Counted from the first letter of the stretch, positions 35,207 to 44,754 are shown. The stretch is 44,956 nucleotides of DNA from Bacteroidales bacterium (GCA_012719495.1 JAAYAG010000096.1:1-44956), one strand, 5' to 3'. The notes: generated by a model not told the origin, from the letters alone. Numbers and translations: made by a program.

Positions 35207-36172
35207 ATGAATTACTCAAGCGATAAAGAAGCAATAGACGCACTAAAGAAAAAAAGCGACGAACTGTTAAGCGAAATATCCAAAGTAGTATATGGTCAGG
35301 ATGAAATAATCCGTCAAGTACTCATATCGATTTTCAGCCAGGGGCATTGCCTCCTGATTGGAGTACCAGGATTAGCCAAAACACTGCTGGTAAATACTTT
35401 TGCCAAAGTACTCGGTCTGGAATACAAGCGAATTCAATTCACGCCCGACCTTATGCCATCCGACATAATCGGTACCGAAATCCTTGACCAAAGCAAAGAA
35501 TTCAAATTCATTAAAGGACCAATCTTTGCCAATATTATTTTAGCCGACGAAATAAACCGTACCCCGCCAAAAACACAGTCAGCCCTGCTTGAAGCCATGC
35601 AGGAAAAATCAGTTACATCGGCTGGGCGCCATTTCAAACTCGATCAGCCATTTTTTGTTTTGGCCACACAAAACCCCATTGAGCAAGAAGGAACCTATCC
35701 GTTGCCCGAAGCACAACTCGACCGGTTTATGTTTTCACTTTGGCTTGATTATCCTTCGTTCAACGATGAGCTAACCGTTGTAAAAAACACAACTTCAGCA
35801 TTCGAAATTGAACCAAAAACAGTGATAAACAAAAGTGAAATACTTTACTATCAAAACCTTATTCGAAAAGTTCCAATCAACGACAATGTGCTAAAATATG
35901 CCGTAACCCTAGCTGCACGAACCAGGCCAAACACCGAGCTTGCACTTCCGGTCACCAACAACTACCTTAAATGGGGAGCTGGTCCTCGTGCCTCGCAATA
36001 CTTAACGTTGGGGGCAAAAACGCACGCTGCACTAAATGGCCGCTACTCACCCGACATTGACGATGTTAAAGCTGTTGCCGTTTCTATCTTAAGGCATCGT
36101 ATCATCAAAAATTATAAAGCTGAAGCCGAAAATATATCCGTGGAAGATATTATCAGCCAATTGTTGAAATAG
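35207..36172 (+). CDS. MoxR-family AAA+ ATPase
   Basis: A cytoplasmic 321-residue AAA+ ATPase (AAA_3 type) thought to act as a chaperone in the maturation of partner complexes. Walker A is GVPGLAKT (about 46-53), Walker B is ILADEINR (about 108-115), followed by TPPKTQSALLEAMQE and the sensor 1 stretch FVLATQNPIEQEGTYPLPEAQ. The C-terminal lid contains WGAGPRASQYLTLGAKTHA. MoxR genes usually sit with DUF58 and von Willebrand factor A genes. Here none follows; the neighbours are SurA-like and OstA-like envelope genes, so the client is unclear. The OstA-like gene starts 11 bp downstream. Confidence 0.93.
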   Translation: MNYSSDKEAIDALKKKSDELLSEISKVVYGQDEIIRQVLISIFSQGHCLLIGVPGLAKTLLVNTFAKVLGLEYKRIQFTPDLMPSDIIGTEILDQSKEFKFIKGPIFANIILADEINRTPPKTQSALLEAMQEKSVTSAGRHFKLDQPFFVLATQNPIEQEGTYPLPEAQLDRFMFSLWLDYPSFNDELTVVKNTTSAFEIEPKTVINKSEILYYQNLIRKVPINDNVLKYAVTLAARTRPNTELALPVTNNYLKWGAGPRASQYLTLGAKTHAALNGRYSPDIDDVKAVAVSILRHRIIKNYKAEAENISVEDIISQLLK

Positions 36173-36183
36173 CACATCTCGAG

Positions 36184-37848
36184 ATGATCAATAACTATAT
36201 GCGATATGAAAAAAGCCTGACAAAATTGTTCAGGCTTATTTTATCTCTGGCAATAGTATTGATCGCCGTTGAAACATTTGCACAACAAAAAGTTAGAAAA
36301 ATTATCCATATAGAAAATGCCGATGTTTTGCTCTACGACAATTCTGTAATCACCAATGTTCAACGGCTAATCGGGAATGTAAAACTGTCGCACAACAATA
36401 TTGTGCTTTACTGCGACAGTGCATGGTCATATGCTAGGACAAATTCAGTCGACTGCTTTGGAAATGTGCACATTATTAGCAATGACACCTTGCACATGTA
36501 TTCCGAAAAAATTAATTACAGTGGCGATGATTCTTTTGCCAAAGCACGGGGAAAAGTGACATTGAAAGACCCCAAACTCACCCTTACTACCGATTCTCTC
36601 GATTTTGATACAAAAAACGATATTGGGTATTATGAAAATTGGGGGGAAATTGTAGACAGCACCAATACTCTCACTAGCCGGATTGGAACATATTATTCTA
36701 AGAATAACGAAGCTTTTTTTCGCGACAGTGTAAAACTGGTGAACGAAGATTATATAATGAATTCTGACACAATGAAGTACAACACTAAAACAGAAGTTGT
36801 ACATATTTTAGGCCCAACCCATATTATTAGCGACAGCTCATATCTCTATTCTGAAAATGGTTGGTTCGACACTCAAAAAAACTTAACAGAACTATTGAAG
36901 AACTCAACGATAAAAAGAGGTGATTCTCAACTCGAAGGAGACTATATTTTCTACAATGATAATACCGGCGAGGGTATTGCTAAAGGGAACGTAATCATCA
37001 ACGACTACAAGAACAGCATTATTATTGCCGGGAACGACGCAGTATATAACGACTTTTCACAGAATGCTTCAATGACCGATTCTGCACTTTTTATTCAATA
37101 TTACAACAATGACTCGCTTTTTTTACATGCCGATATCCTTTACACTCAGCCCGACACCAGCGCCCAAGACCAAAAGATGGTTAAAGCCTTTAAAAACGTA
37201 AGGTTTTTCAAACAAGATATGCAAGGAGTATGCGACTCGCTAATCTATTTCACAAAAGACTCAACAATTCAGTTATACCAGCAACCAGCATTATGGTCGG
37301 AAAACAACCAAATGACCGCTGATTATATAGAAGTAATAAACAATAACGAGCCACCAAGTTTTATCTTTTTGAAAGAAAATTCATTCATCATCCAAGAGCT
37401 CGACTCGATAAAATACAACCAGATAAAAGGGAAAGAAATGAAAGGGCTCATTGCCGAATCGAAACTTTACCGGATCGATGTCGATGGGAACGGCCAATCT
37501 GTATATTACCCCGCCGATGACAAAACGTATGTGGGCATGAATAAAGCCGAAAGCAGCAATATCATACTCTACATGGCCAATAATAAAATCAGGCGTATTA
37601 CTTTTGTCAAATCTCCCGTTGGCAACTTAAGCCCTTTACTCACCAAAGTTGATCCTGAAAGCCGTCTCGAAGGTTTCCTATGGAGAGGCGAAGAACGTCC
37701 AATCGATAAATTCGACATCTTTCGCGATAAAAACGGAGCAGCGAATCCAGCTAAACTTCCCGATTCTGAAATCGATACAATACTTCCAAAGGTTGAAGGA
37801 CTGAGAGATAAAAAGATGGAAGAATACCAACAGAATTCATTAAAATAA
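36184..37848 (+). CDS. OstA-like / LptA-domain periplasmic protein
   Basis: An exported 554-residue protein built of repeating beta-strand units of the OstA/LptA jelly-roll type: for example VLLYDNSVITNVQRLIGNVK, YCDSAWSYARTNSVDCFGNV, and later repeats with GEGIAKGNVIINDYKNSIII. The spacing of these repeats of about 30-45 residues over the full length predicts an elongated beta-taco. In LPS-bearing bacteria LptA and the LptD N-domain carry LPS across the periplasm. This Bacteroidota form lacks the LptD barrel. The signal peptide ends near ETFAQ. Start may be ATG 36184 or ATG 36199; either leaves the signal intact. It is 11 bp after moxR, so probably co-transcribed. No terminator was found after it. 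Confidence 0.85.
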   Translation: MINNYMRYEKSLTKLFRLILSLAIVLIAVETFAQQKVRKIIHIENADVLLYDNSVITNVQRLIGNVKLSHNNIVLYCDSAWSYARTNSVDCFGNVHIISNDTLHMYSEKINYSGDDSFAKARGKVTLKDPKLTLTTDSLDFDTKNDIGYYENWGEIVDSTNTLTSRIGTYYSKNNEAFFRDSVKLVNEDYIMNSDTMKYNTKTEVVHILGPTHIISDSSYLYSENGWFDTQKNLTELLKNSTIKRGDSQLEGDYIFYNDNTGEGIAKGNVIINDYKNSIIIAGNDAVYNDFSQNASMTDSALFIQYYNNDSLFLHADILYTQPDTSAQDQKMVKAFKNVRFFKQDMQGVCDSLIYFTKDSTIQLYQQPALWSENNQMTADYIEVINNNEPPSFIFLKENSFIIQELDSIKYNQIKGKEMKGLIAESKLYRIDVDGNGQSVYYPADDKTYVGMNKAESSNIILYMANNKIRRITFVKSPVGNLSPLLTKVDPESRLEGFLWRGEERPIDKFDIFRDKNGAANPAKLPDSEIDTILPKVEGLRDKKMEEYQQNSLK

Positions 37849-38038
37849 ACACGAATCACTTCATAATTGGGGTTGACACTTTATAATCTTTATTTAGTTG
37901 AACGTGAATAATATCAGTCATCATTATTCGTGAATTTGTGGCCTTTTAGTAAGTTATGTTACAAAAAATAAATATATCCACCCGAATATTAAAGTGATCC
38001 GTAAACACAATACCAAACGGATTTAGTAGCACAAAAAA

Positions 38039-38064
38039 ACCTGTGCAACTTATGCTGCACAGGT
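38039..38064 (-). terminator. Intrinsic terminator of rho
   Basis: ACCTGTGCA and TGCACAGGT (38039-38047, 38056-38064) pair over 9 bp with an 8-nt loop. Reading on the minus strand the stem runs into TTTTTTT. It lies 22 bp after the rho stop. Confidence 0.85.
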
Positions 38065-38086
38065 CAATATTTATTATCGTATAAAC

Positions 38087-40051
38087 TTAGTTACCGCTAT
38101 TCATCGAAATAATAAATTCTTCATTCGTGGTAGTTTTCAACAATCTGTCTCGCAAGAATTCCATCGCTTCAAGAGAATTCATGTCTGCAAGGTAATTACG
38201 CAAGATCCAAATTTTATCGAGCATTGCCTTGTGAATAAGTAAGTCATCACGTCGGGTACTCGAAAGCGTAACATCAACTGCAGGGAAGATACGTTTGTTC
38301 GACAATTTGCGATCGAGCTGCAATTCCATGTTCCCGGTACCCTTAAATTCCTCGAATATAACATCATCCATCTTCGAGCCAGTTTCGGTAAGGGCCGTGG
38401 CCAAAATAGTGAGTGAACCACCTTCTTCAATGTTACGGGCTGCACCAAAGAACCTTTTGGGTTTGTGCAATGCATTGGCATCTACCCCTCCCGACAAAAC
38501 TTTTCCAGATGCCGGTTGCACGGTATTATAAGCACGGGCAAGCCTTGTGATTGAATCGAGGAGAATAACCACATCATGGCCACATTCGGTGAGACGTTTT
38601 GCCTTCTCGAGAACGATGTTTGCCACGCGTACATGGCGTTCTGCCGGTTCATCAAATGTAGAAGAAACAACTTCTGCATTAACGCTTCTGGCCATATCGG
38701 TAACTTCTTCTGGACGTTCATCAATAAGTAAAACAATCATATAAACCTCAGGATGATTAGCGGCAATTGCATTGGCTATTTCCTTAAGTAATACTGTTTT
38801 ACCCGTTTTTGGCTGAGCCACAATCAATCCACGTTGGCCTTTCCCAATCGGGGCAAAAAGGTCTACAATACGAACAGACAATGAAGAATCACCCTTTCCT
38901 GTAAGATTGAATTTTTCGTTCGGAAAAAGTGGAGTTAAGTGGTCGAATGGAACCCTGTCGCGAACATATTCTGGCGCTCTGCCATTAATTTCTAGCACTT
39001 TAATAAGAGGAAAATATTTTTCGCCTTCTTTCGGCGGACGAATAGTTCCTTTCACTGTATCGCCAGTTTTCAGACCAAAGAGCTTGATTTGCGACTGTGA
39101 CACATAAATATCGTCGGGCGAATTAAGGTAATTGTAATCAGAAGAACGAAGGAATCCATACCCATCTTGCATAATTTCGAGTACACCCGAATTGGTGATA
39201 AATCCCTCAAAGTCAAAGATTGTCTTATCTTGCTGCTTGGCATTTCTGTAATTCTGACGTGCATTAGGATTCACGTTTCCAGGATCAACTTGTTGCCGTT
39301 CAGGTCGTTTTTCATAATTACGATCAGTCGGTAAAGACACCTCTACTTTCTTTTCTACAGGAGCTGCAATTGGTGCTTTTTCGGCAACGACAAAATCATC
39401 CTTATCCGTAAGGTCTTCAGGTTCAATTTCTGGCAAAATCATATCGGGTTTGCCTACAACATAGTTTTGTTTGGGCTTGTCTGAAGGATATGGCTGGCTA
39501 GAATGATTTTTATCTACAAACTTTTCTTTTGAATTATCCTGATTCCTGTTCCGTTGTTCACGATCGTTCTGTGGCTTTTTACTGAAGAATTTTTTATCAG
39601 AGTTTTCGTTTTGCTGGCGGGGTTTGAAAAAAGGAATTTCTTTTTGCACCTGACGGGGTGAATTTTCTTCTTTCTGCTCAATGATTGGCTCTTCTCGCTG
39701 TTCGCTGGGCTGTTCAATTTTTTCTTCAGGCTTAACTTGCTGATTATCTTTAGAAGTAATTTGAACTTTTTCTTCCGAAGTACGTAAAATACGAATCCTT
39801 TTTCTTTTGAAAATTGAATCTTGTGATTCTCCCTTTTTAGGGCTGTCTGTAATTTCCGAATGTTGTTTTGAAGGTTGGGCAGGCTTTTCTTGTTTTTGTT
39901 TTACCTCAGAGGCAAGTATTGCCTGATTGTCGAGAATTTTATATACAAGTTCCTGTTTTTTAAGTTTTTCCGGCTTCTTGATCTGGAGATTTTTGGCTAT
40001 CTCGCGAAGATCATTAACCAACATTTGATTTAGTTCAATAATATCGTACAT
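38087..40051 (-). CDS. rho: Transcription termination factor Rho with long disordered N-terminal insert
   Basis: Hexameric RNA-dependent ATPase that terminates transcription. The 654-residue protein contains the Rho_N helical domain (1-48), a low-complexity stretch (about 51-278) very rich in Lys, Glu, Gln, Pro, Asn and Arg, the cold-shock RNA-binding domain (about 280-355: [19 protein letters not shown]), and the ATPase core: Walker A QPKTGKT (413-419), Walker [18 protein letters not shown], and the [20 protein letters not shown] loop. E. coli Rho has 419 residues, so the insert accounts for nearly all the extra length. Similar inserts are known in other Bacteroidota and in Actinobacteria. 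It is a single-gene unit with its own intrinsic terminator. Confidence 0.97.
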   Translation of the reverse strand: MYDIIELNQMLVNDLREIAKNLQIKKPEKLKKQELVYKILDNQAILASEVKQKQEKPAQPSKQHSEITDSPKKGESQDSIFKRKRIRILRTSEEKVQITSKDNQQVKPEEKIEQPSEQREEPIIEQKEENSPRQVQKEIPFFKPRQQNENSDKKFFSKKPQNDREQRNRNQDNSKEKFVDKNHSSQPYPSDKPKQNYVVGKPDMILPEIEPEDLTDKDDFVVAEKAPIAAPVEKKVEVSLPTDRNYEKRPERQQVDPGNVNPNARQNYRNAKQQDKTIFDFEGFITNSGVLEIMQDGYGFLRSSDYNYLNSPDDIYVSQSQIKLFGLKTGDTVKGTIRPPKEGEKYFPLIKVLEINGRAPEYVRDRVPFDHLTPLFPNEKFNLTGKGDSSLSVRIVDLFAPIGKGQRGLIVAQPKTGKTVLLKEIANAIAANHPEVYMIVLLIDERPEEVTDMARSVNAEVVSSTFDEPAERHVRVANIVLEKAKRLTECGHDVVILLDSITRLARAYNTVQPASGKVLSGGVDANALHKPKRFFGAARNIEEGGSLTILATALTETGSKMDDVIFEEFKGTGNMELQLDRKLSNKRIFPAVDVTLSSTRRDDLLIHKAMLDKIWILRNYLADMNSLEAMEFLRDRLLKTTTNEEFIISMNSGN

Positions 40052-40305
40052 ATCTTGTTAAATTATAAGCTATTGAAAAGCTATACTATAAATATTTCTT
40101 TGTTTGATTATGTATTTGGAATGTAGTCGTGCGTGTAGACTATTAATCAGAAAAATCCATTGCAATTATACGGCAATATGAATTAATAAGCAACAAAGAT
40201 TAATTTTTTTTTCTTTTCGGGCTATTTTCTTCATATACTAAGAGCCAATCTTTTGTATTTCAGTTTTATCTACTATAGATCGACTAGTTGCGAATCATTT
40301 ATTTT

Positions 40306-40380
40306 AATGAAGTTTTGATGCTTTTTGTGCTACTTTTTAAGTAAACTTAGAAGAAAATATTAAAAGCATTAAAACTCATT
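40306..40380. repeat. Long imperfect inverted repeat between rho and slyD
   Basis: The arms at 40306-40325 and 40362-40380 pair over 19 positions (18 Watson-Crick, one G-T) with a single bulged A. The 36-nt loop contains a second small palindrome, TACTT-TTT-AAGTA. It has no T-run like a terminator and lies between two divergent promoters, where no terminator is needed. Confidence 0.6.
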
Positions 40381-40458
40381 ATCCAAGATATCGGCCACTG
40401 TAATATCGCAGAAAGATTAAATCTCAACAAATCTAAATGAACATGAATAGTATAAAAA

Positions 40459-40488
40459 TTGTTACAGAGGACAATTTATTTACATTTG
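40459..40488 (+). promoter_or_regulatory. Promoter of slyD (-aroC)
   Basis: TTG at 40459-40461, a 19-bp spacer and TACATTTG at 40481-40488 match the Bacteroidota consensus closely. The predicted start is near 40493, with a leader of about 15 nt before ATG 40508. Confidence 0.7.
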
Positions 40489-40507
40489 CATACAAAATTT
40501 TAAAATA

Positions 40508-41074
40508 ATGAATATAGCTGAAAACAAAATGGTAACCCTGAGCTATGTACTCCGGGCCGACAGTGTGAATGGAGAAATAATTGAGCAAACAACCAACGAT
40601 TCTCCACTGAGATTTGTGTTTGGTCTTGGCCAAATGCTACCTGCTTTCGAATCAAACCTTTCTGGACTCAAGCAAGGCGATGATTTTGAAATGACCCTCA
40701 GTGCACGCGAAGCTTACGGCGAGCTCGACGAAAGTGCCATAATCGATTTAGATAAAGAAGTTTTTTTTATCGACGGACAATTTGATGAAGAAAGATTCAT
40801 GCCAGGCACTCAGGTGCCTATGCAAACCAATACAGGTCAACGCCTTAACGGTATAGTAATTGAAGTAACCGAAACATCGGTAAAGATGGACTTTAACCAT
40901 CCTTTGGCTGGCACCGACTTACATTTTACCGGAAAAGTTATCGAAGTTCGCGACGCTACTGAAGAAGAGCTTACTCCAATGGGGTGCGGTTGTGGATGTG
41001 GCTCTGATTGTGGCTCTGATCACGACTGTTCTTCAGAATCGGGTCACTGCGGATCGGGAGGTTGTGGTTGCTAA
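40508..41074 (+). CDS. slyD: FKBP-type peptidyl-prolyl isomerase / metallochaperone SlyD
   Basis: A cytoplasmic 188-residue prolyl isomerase and chaperone. The FKBP domain is split (about 1-70 and 125-155) by the insert-in-flap domain (about 70-125), as in SlyD: LSYVLRADSVNGEIIEQT, FVFGLGQMLPAFESNLSGLK, then DFNHPLAGTDLHFTGKVIEV. The last 30 residues are a metal-binding tail rich in Cys, His, Gly and Asp (GCGCGCGSDCGSDHDC and after). In E. coli this tail binds Ni2+ and supplies it to hydrogenase maturation. Here a role in metal handling is inferred. Start ATG 40508; aroC begins 15 bp after the stop, so they likely share a transcript. Confidence 0.95.
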   Translation: MNIAENKMVTLSYVLRADSVNGEIIEQTTNDSPLRFVFGLGQMLPAFESNLSGLKQGDDFEMTLSAREAYGELDESAIIDLDKEVFFIDGQFDEERFMPGTQVPMQTNTGQRLNGIVIEVTETSVKMDFNHPLAGTDLHFTGKVIEVRDATEEELTPMGCGCGCGSDCGSDHDCSSESGHCGSGGCGC

Positions 41075-41089
41075 AAGATTTTTAAAAAT

Positions 41090-42163
41090 ATGAATTCATT
41101 TGGAAACATTTTTCGGCTGACAACATTTGGCGAATCCCACGGTCCTGGCATCGGAGGTATTATTGATGGCTGCCCTGCCGGGTTGGTTCTCGATTTAGAA
41201 AAAATACAATATGAACTGGACCGGCGAAAACCCGGTCAATCGAAAATTACTACCCAAAGAAACGAAACCGATACGGTGGAGTTTCTTTCGGGGATTTTCG
41301 AAGGTACTACCACAGGAACCCCTATTGGCTTTTTTGTAAAAAACAAAGACCATCATTCGTCTGATTATGATTCATTAAAAGATATTTTTCGTCCATCACA
41401 TGCTGATTACACGTATACTCAAAAATACGGATTACGCGATCATAGGGGAGGCGGTCGTTCTTCAGCCCGTGAAACCATTGCCCGAGTAGTGGGTGGTGCC
41501 ATCGCCAAGCAACTACTTATGCTTGAAAATATTAGCATACAAGCTTTTGTACATAGCGTTGGAGAAATCACCCTCGATAAATCCTATTTCGAACTCGATC
41601 TTACAAAAACCGAAGATAGTATTGTACGCTGCCCGGATGTAAAAACCGCTGAAGCCATGATTGCCCGTATTGAAGAAGCCGGGAGAAACCACGATACTGT
41701 TGGGGGAACAATACAATGTGTAATAAAAAGGGTACCAGCAGGTTTGGGAGCCCCCGTTTTTAACAAACTACACGCCGATCTGGGGTTTGCTATGCTTGGT
41801 ATCAATGCAGTAAAAGGATTTGAGTATGGATCAGGCTTTGATGGCACGAAACTCTCAGGATCGGAACATAACGACATTTTTGTGACCGAAGGAGGAAAAG
41901 TAAAAACAATAACCAATCACTCTGGAGGAATTCAGGGTGGAATCTCTAACGGACAGGATATCTATTTTAATGTAGCATTTAAACCTATTGCAACCTTATT
42001 GAAAGAACAAAAAACAATAGATAACAAACTGGAAGAAACCACAATAAACCCCAAAGGACGTCACGATGCATGTGTGCTTCCAAGAGCAGTTCCCATTGTA
42101 GAAAGCATGGCCGCACTTGTACTTGCGGACCACCTGCTAATGAGTAAACTTTCGAAATTATAA
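41090..42163 (+). CDS. aroC: Chorismate synthase
   Basis: Converts EPSP to chorismate, the last shikimate-pathway step, with reduced FMN. The 357 residues carry the family signatures: [20 protein letters not shown] at the N terminus (His of GESHG), [34 protein letters not shown] with the second His/Arg set, and [16 protein letters not shown], with [19 protein letters not shown] at the C-terminal end. Length is normal. It probably shares a transcript with slyD upstream and is followed after 57 bp by rpoD, which has its own promoter. Confidence 0.98.
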   Translation: MNSFGNIFRLTTFGESHGPGIGGIIDGCPAGLVLDLEKIQYELDRRKPGQSKITTQRNETDTVEFLSGIFEGTTTGTPIGFFVKNKDHHSSDYDSLKDIFRPSHADYTYTQKYGLRDHRGGGRSSARETIARVVGGAIAKQLLMLENISIQAFVHSVGEITLDKSYFELDLTKTEDSIVRCPDVKTAEAMIARIEEAGRNHDTVGGTIQCVIKRVPAGLGAPVFNKLHADLGFAMLGINAVKGFEYGSGFDGTKLSGSEHNDIFVTEGGKVKTITNHSGGIQGGISNGQDIYFNVAFKPIATLLKEQKTIDNKLEETTINPKGRHDACVLPRAVPIVESMAALVLADHLLMSKLSKL

Positions 42164-42175
42164 TATAAAAATAAG

Positions 42176-42203
42176 TTGTAATATAATTTTTTTAGTATTT
42201 TAG
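42176..42203 (+). promoter_or_regulatory. Promoter of rpoD
   Basis: TTG at 42176-42178, a 17-bp spacer and TATTTTAG at 42196-42203, one mismatch to TAnnTTTG, lie 18 bp before the rpoD ATG at 42221. Confidence 0.5.
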
Positions 42204-42220
42204 AAGCCAAAGTTGGAAAT

Positions 42221-43087
42221 ATGAGGCAACTAAAAATAACCAAACAAGTCACAAACCGAGAAACCCTTTCATTGGATAAGTATCTCCATGAAATAGGGAA
42301 AGTAGAATTGTTGACACCAGATAAAGAAGTAGAACTAGCCAAGAGAATTAAAAAAGGCGACAGAGAAGCATTCGAGAAGCTGATCAAAGCCAACTTGCGT
42401 TTTGTTGTATCTGTTGCCAAACAATATCAAAATCAAGGGTTAGGCCTTCCTGATCTTATCAATGAAGGAAATTTAGGGCTGATTAAAGCCGCACAACGCT
42501 TCGACGAAACTCGGGGTTTCAAATTCATATCCTATGCAGTGTGGTGGATAAGACAATCGATACTGCAATCGCTTGCCGAGCAAGCCCGTATTGTCCGTTT
42601 GCCTCTCAATAAAATTGGTTCTATCAACAAGATAAATAAAACGTTTAACCAACTGGAACAAGAATTCCAAAGGGAACCTACGGCTAAAGAAATTTCAGAA
42701 ATACTTGACCTTACACCCGACGTTATTGAAGAGTCGATGAGGGCTTCGGGACATCACCTGTCGATGGACGCACCAATTTACGAAGAAGAAGCCAGCAATA
42801 TGTATGACGTGCTTCTGAACATGGACACACCCAGCCCCGACAAAGGCTTATTGAACAGCTCTCTACAACTTGAGATTGAAAGATCCCTTGCAACATTGGG
42901 TGAACGTGAGTCTGAAATCTTACGATACTATTTTGGATTAAATGGCACCCGACCACACACCCTTGAAGAAATTGGAGAGGTATTTGGCCTAACTCGTGAA
43001 AGAGTTCGCCAAATAAAAGAAAAAGCCATTAAAAAGCTGAAAAACAATTATCGGAATAAATTACTGAAAAGTTACCTAGGTGAATAA
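42221..43087 (+). CDS. rpoD: Primary RNA polymerase sigma factor (RpoD/sigma-ABfr-like)
   Basis: Housekeeping sigma factor of 288 residues, the size of the Bacteroidota primary sigma. It lacks region 1.1. Region 1.2 begins at about 18 ([20 protein letters not shown]), region 2 is [20 protein letters not shown] and [20 protein letters not shown], region 3 runs about 110-190, and region 4.2 is [19 protein letters not shown]. It is the factor expected to read the TTTG/TAnnTTTG promoters seen throughout the window. Monocistronic, with a promoter before it and a strong terminator 8 bp after. Confidence 0.97.
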   Translation: MRQLKITKQVTNRETLSLDKYLHEIGKVELLTPDKEVELAKRIKKGDREAFEKLIKANLRFVVSVAKQYQNQGLGLPDLINEGNLGLIKAAQRFDETRGFKFISYAVWWIRQSILQSLAEQARIVRLPLNKIGSINKINKTFNQLEQEFQREPTAKEISEILDLTPDVIEESMRASGHHLSMDAPIYEEEASNMYDVLLNMDTPSPDKGLLNSSLQLEIERSLATLGERESEILRYYFGLNGTRPHTLEEIGEVFGLTRERVRQIKEKAIKKLKNNYRNKLLKSYLGE

Positions 43088-43094
43088 AAGTTGA

Positions 43095-43120
43095 AATCCC
43101 GCCCCGTTGCGGGATTTTTT
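43095..43120 (+). terminator. Intrinsic terminator of rpoD
   Basis: AATCCCGC (43095-43102) and GCGGGATT (43109-43116) form a perfect 8-bp GC-rich stem with a 6-nt loop and a run of six T to 43120. It is a textbook intrinsic terminator. Confidence 0.9.
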
Positions 43121-43145
43121 ATCGTACATCTATTTCAAAAACAAG

Positions 43146-43153
43146 TAATTTTG
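43146..43153 (+). promoter_or_regulatory. -7 box of the rpe promoter
   Basis: TAATTTTG is an exact match, 38 bp before the rpe ATG and past the rpoD terminator. The -33 is not distinct. Confidence 0.5.
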
Positions 43154-43191
43154 TAAGTGAAATAGCAAAGAAATAGAAAACATAAAATACC

Positions 43192-43842
43192 ATGACTCGA
43201 TTCATAGCTCCATCGATACTCTCGGCCAATTTTCTCGATCTGAGAAAAGACATAGAAATGATAAACCAAAGTAATGCTCATTGGATTCATTATGATGTTA
43301 TGGACGGAGTCTTTGTCCCGAACATTTCATTTGGATTACCAATTCTAAAACAAATCTCATCAATTGCACAAAAACCCCTCGATGTGCACCTGATGATAGC
43401 CAATCCCGACCAATACATTACTGCATTTAAGGATGCAGGGGCTGCAAATATTACAGTACACATAGAAACTTGCCCCCATTTAAATAGGACTATAAATTTC
43501 ATCAAAGAACAAGGACTGATGGCAAGCGTATGCCTCAACCCTCATACTCCTATTGAGATGCTCGAAGAAATCATTCAGGACATTGATATGGTGCTTATTA
43601 TGTCTGTAAATCCAGGCTTTGGTGGGCAACTTTTTATTGAAAGCACTTACCGGAAAATAGGGAAACTCAAGAAAATGATTCTCGACAAAAATTTAAAAAC
43701 ACTCATTGAAGTTGATGGCGGGGTTAATTTCGAAACAGGAAAAAAACTTTTCGAGGCAGGTGCCAATGTTTTAGTATCAGGAAGTTTCATTTTTCATTCC
43801 GACAATCCAACCAAAAGAATTGATGATTTGTTATCTGTTTAA
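43192..43842 (+). CDS. rpe: Ribulose-phosphate 3-epimerase
   Basis: Cytoplasmic pentose-phosphate enzyme interconverting ribulose 5-phosphate and xylulose 5-phosphate. The 216-residue TIM barrel shows IAPSILSANFLDL (strand 1), HYDVMDGVFVPNISFGLPIL with metal-binding His and Asp, DVHLMIANPDQYI, VLIMSVNPGFGGQLFI and LIEVDGGVNFETG with the second catalytic Asp. Length is normal. Start ATG 43192. The next gene begins 11 bp after the stop and is likely in the same transcript. Confidence 0.97.
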   Translation: MTRFIAPSILSANFLDLRKDIEMINQSNAHWIHYDVMDGVFVPNISFGLPILKQISSIAQKPLDVHLMIANPDQYITAFKDAGAANITVHIETCPHLNRTINFIKEQGLMASVCLNPHTPIEMLEEIIQDIDMVLIMSVNPGFGGQLFIESTYRKIGKLKKMILDKNLKTLIEVDGGVNFETGKKLFEAGANVLVSGSFIFHSDNPTKRIDDLLSV

Positions 43843-43853
43843 AATTGATAACG

Positions 43854-44582
43854 ATGGAAGACAACAATGATATCTACGACAACATAAAAGATGTAATCAA
43901 TAGTATACCGGACAATTACAAAATACTTGAAGAGACCATCAACATTGATACTCAGAAAGAATATTACGAATCGTCAAAAGGGATTAGCATCGACCCAGCG
44001 CTCGATATTCCGGAAGAGATGATCAACCAACTCAATGAAGGAAAGTTTTCAAGTACCGAAGATTGTAAGATTTTGCTACAGAAGCTGGCACTCCTCGATT
44101 CGGTAGAAGCATATCGTACGATAGAAAAATTTTGTCTTGTAGCTCCTCCTGAAATTAAAGAGTGGGCCATTCTTGCCAAACAACAAAGCCGGATGGTAAT
44201 GCAATGTTCCCTGCTTGACGAACAGCAGGTTTTCATTTCGACCGGACTAGGTGGGAAAAACGACAAACTAAGGTATTTACTCATCTTCCCCTTTTCAAAA
44301 AAACAGGTGAGCAAATTCCAACTCGACGCCTTAGAAAAAGAATTGCTTTATTTTCTCCCTAAAAACGAAGGAGAGGTAGAAGAATTTGAGATTCAAAAAA
44401 AGTATGCAACCTCACTTATCCTTCTTCCATTGAAAGCTCCGGTCAACGAAATAATTCAGGAGATACTGGCAGAGTGCAACCAGTTTGGCAATTTTTTAAG
44501 TCATAATGCAATGATTACTAACATGAAAAAATTCTCTCATGAAGAAATCTCTGCATTTATTGAAGAAGAAGAAGAAGAGTAA
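43854..44582 (+). CDS. Acidic protein of unknown function
   Basis: A 242-residue soluble protein I do not recognise. It has no signal peptide and no membrane helix. It is acidic throughout and ends in a run of six Glu (FIEEEEEE). A central stretch, LRYLLIFPFSKKQVSKFQLD, and the preceding QVFISTGLGGKNDKLR, suggest an alpha/beta fold. The region before it (about 60-105) reads as paired helices with the motif VAPPEIKEWAILAKQQSRMV. Start is ATG 43854; an in-frame TTG at 43845 is less likely. It is 11 bp after rpe and probably co-transcribed. Confidence 0.75.
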   Translation: MEDNNDIYDNIKDVINSIPDNYKILEETINIDTQKEYYESSKGISIDPALDIPEEMINQLNEGKFSSTEDCKILLQKLALLDSVEAYRTIEKFCLVAPPEIKEWAILAKQQSRMVMQCSLLDEQQVFISTGLGGKNDKLRYLLIFPFSKKQVSKFQLDALEKELLYFLPKNEGEVEEFEIQKKYATSLILLPLKAPVNEIIQEILAECNQFGNFLSHNAMITNMKKFSHEEISAFIEEEEEE

Positions 44583-44625
44583 GAGAAAAGAAATGCATTT
44601 TTTTAGCCACGATAAGGGCTTTTTT

Positions 44626-44657
44626 TTTGGTAGTGTAAACCTATTAATTTATATTTG
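44626..44657 (+). promoter_or_regulatory. Promoter of tRNA-Arg
   Basis: TTTG at 44626-44629, a 20-bp spacer and TATATTTG at 44650-44657 match the Bacteroidota consensus exactly. The start is predicted near 44662, about 12 nt before the mature tRNA. Confidence 0.75.
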
Positions 44658-44673
44658 CACCGCTTTTAGCAAG

Positions 44674-44746
44674 GGTCCTGTAGCTTAATGGATAGAGCAT
44701 CTGACTACGGATCAGAAGGTTGGGGGTTCGAGTCTCTCCAGGATCA
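44674..44746 (+). tRNA. tRNA-Arg(ACG)
   Basis: A 73-nt cloverleaf. The acceptor stem is GGTCCTG (44674-44680) with CAGGATC (44739-44745), one G-T pair. The D arm has GCTT/GAGC. The anticodon stem is TCTGA/TCAGA around loop CTACGGA, giving anticodon ACG. The T arm has the TTCGAGT loop and discriminator A. The A34 is expected to be edited to inosine to read CGN codons. CCA is not encoded. Confidence 0.95.
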
Positions 44747-44754
44747 CAAAAAGC

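Larger units (their letters stand above)
40052..40507. other. 456-bp gene-free divergent region between rho and slyD
   Basis: I see no gene here. It holds the slyD promoter (40459-40488), a weak minus-strand AATCTTTG near 40196-40203 that could start rho with a leader of about 140 nt, and a long imperfect inverted repeat (40306-40380). The rest is AT-rich sequence without clear structure. Confidence 0.6.

Noticed and set aside
44603-44629. AGCC/GGCT hairpin before the T-run at the end of the acidic-protein gene
   Set aside because: The stem is only 4 bp. It may contribute to termination but is too weak to call, and the same T-run forms the -33 region of the tRNA promoter.
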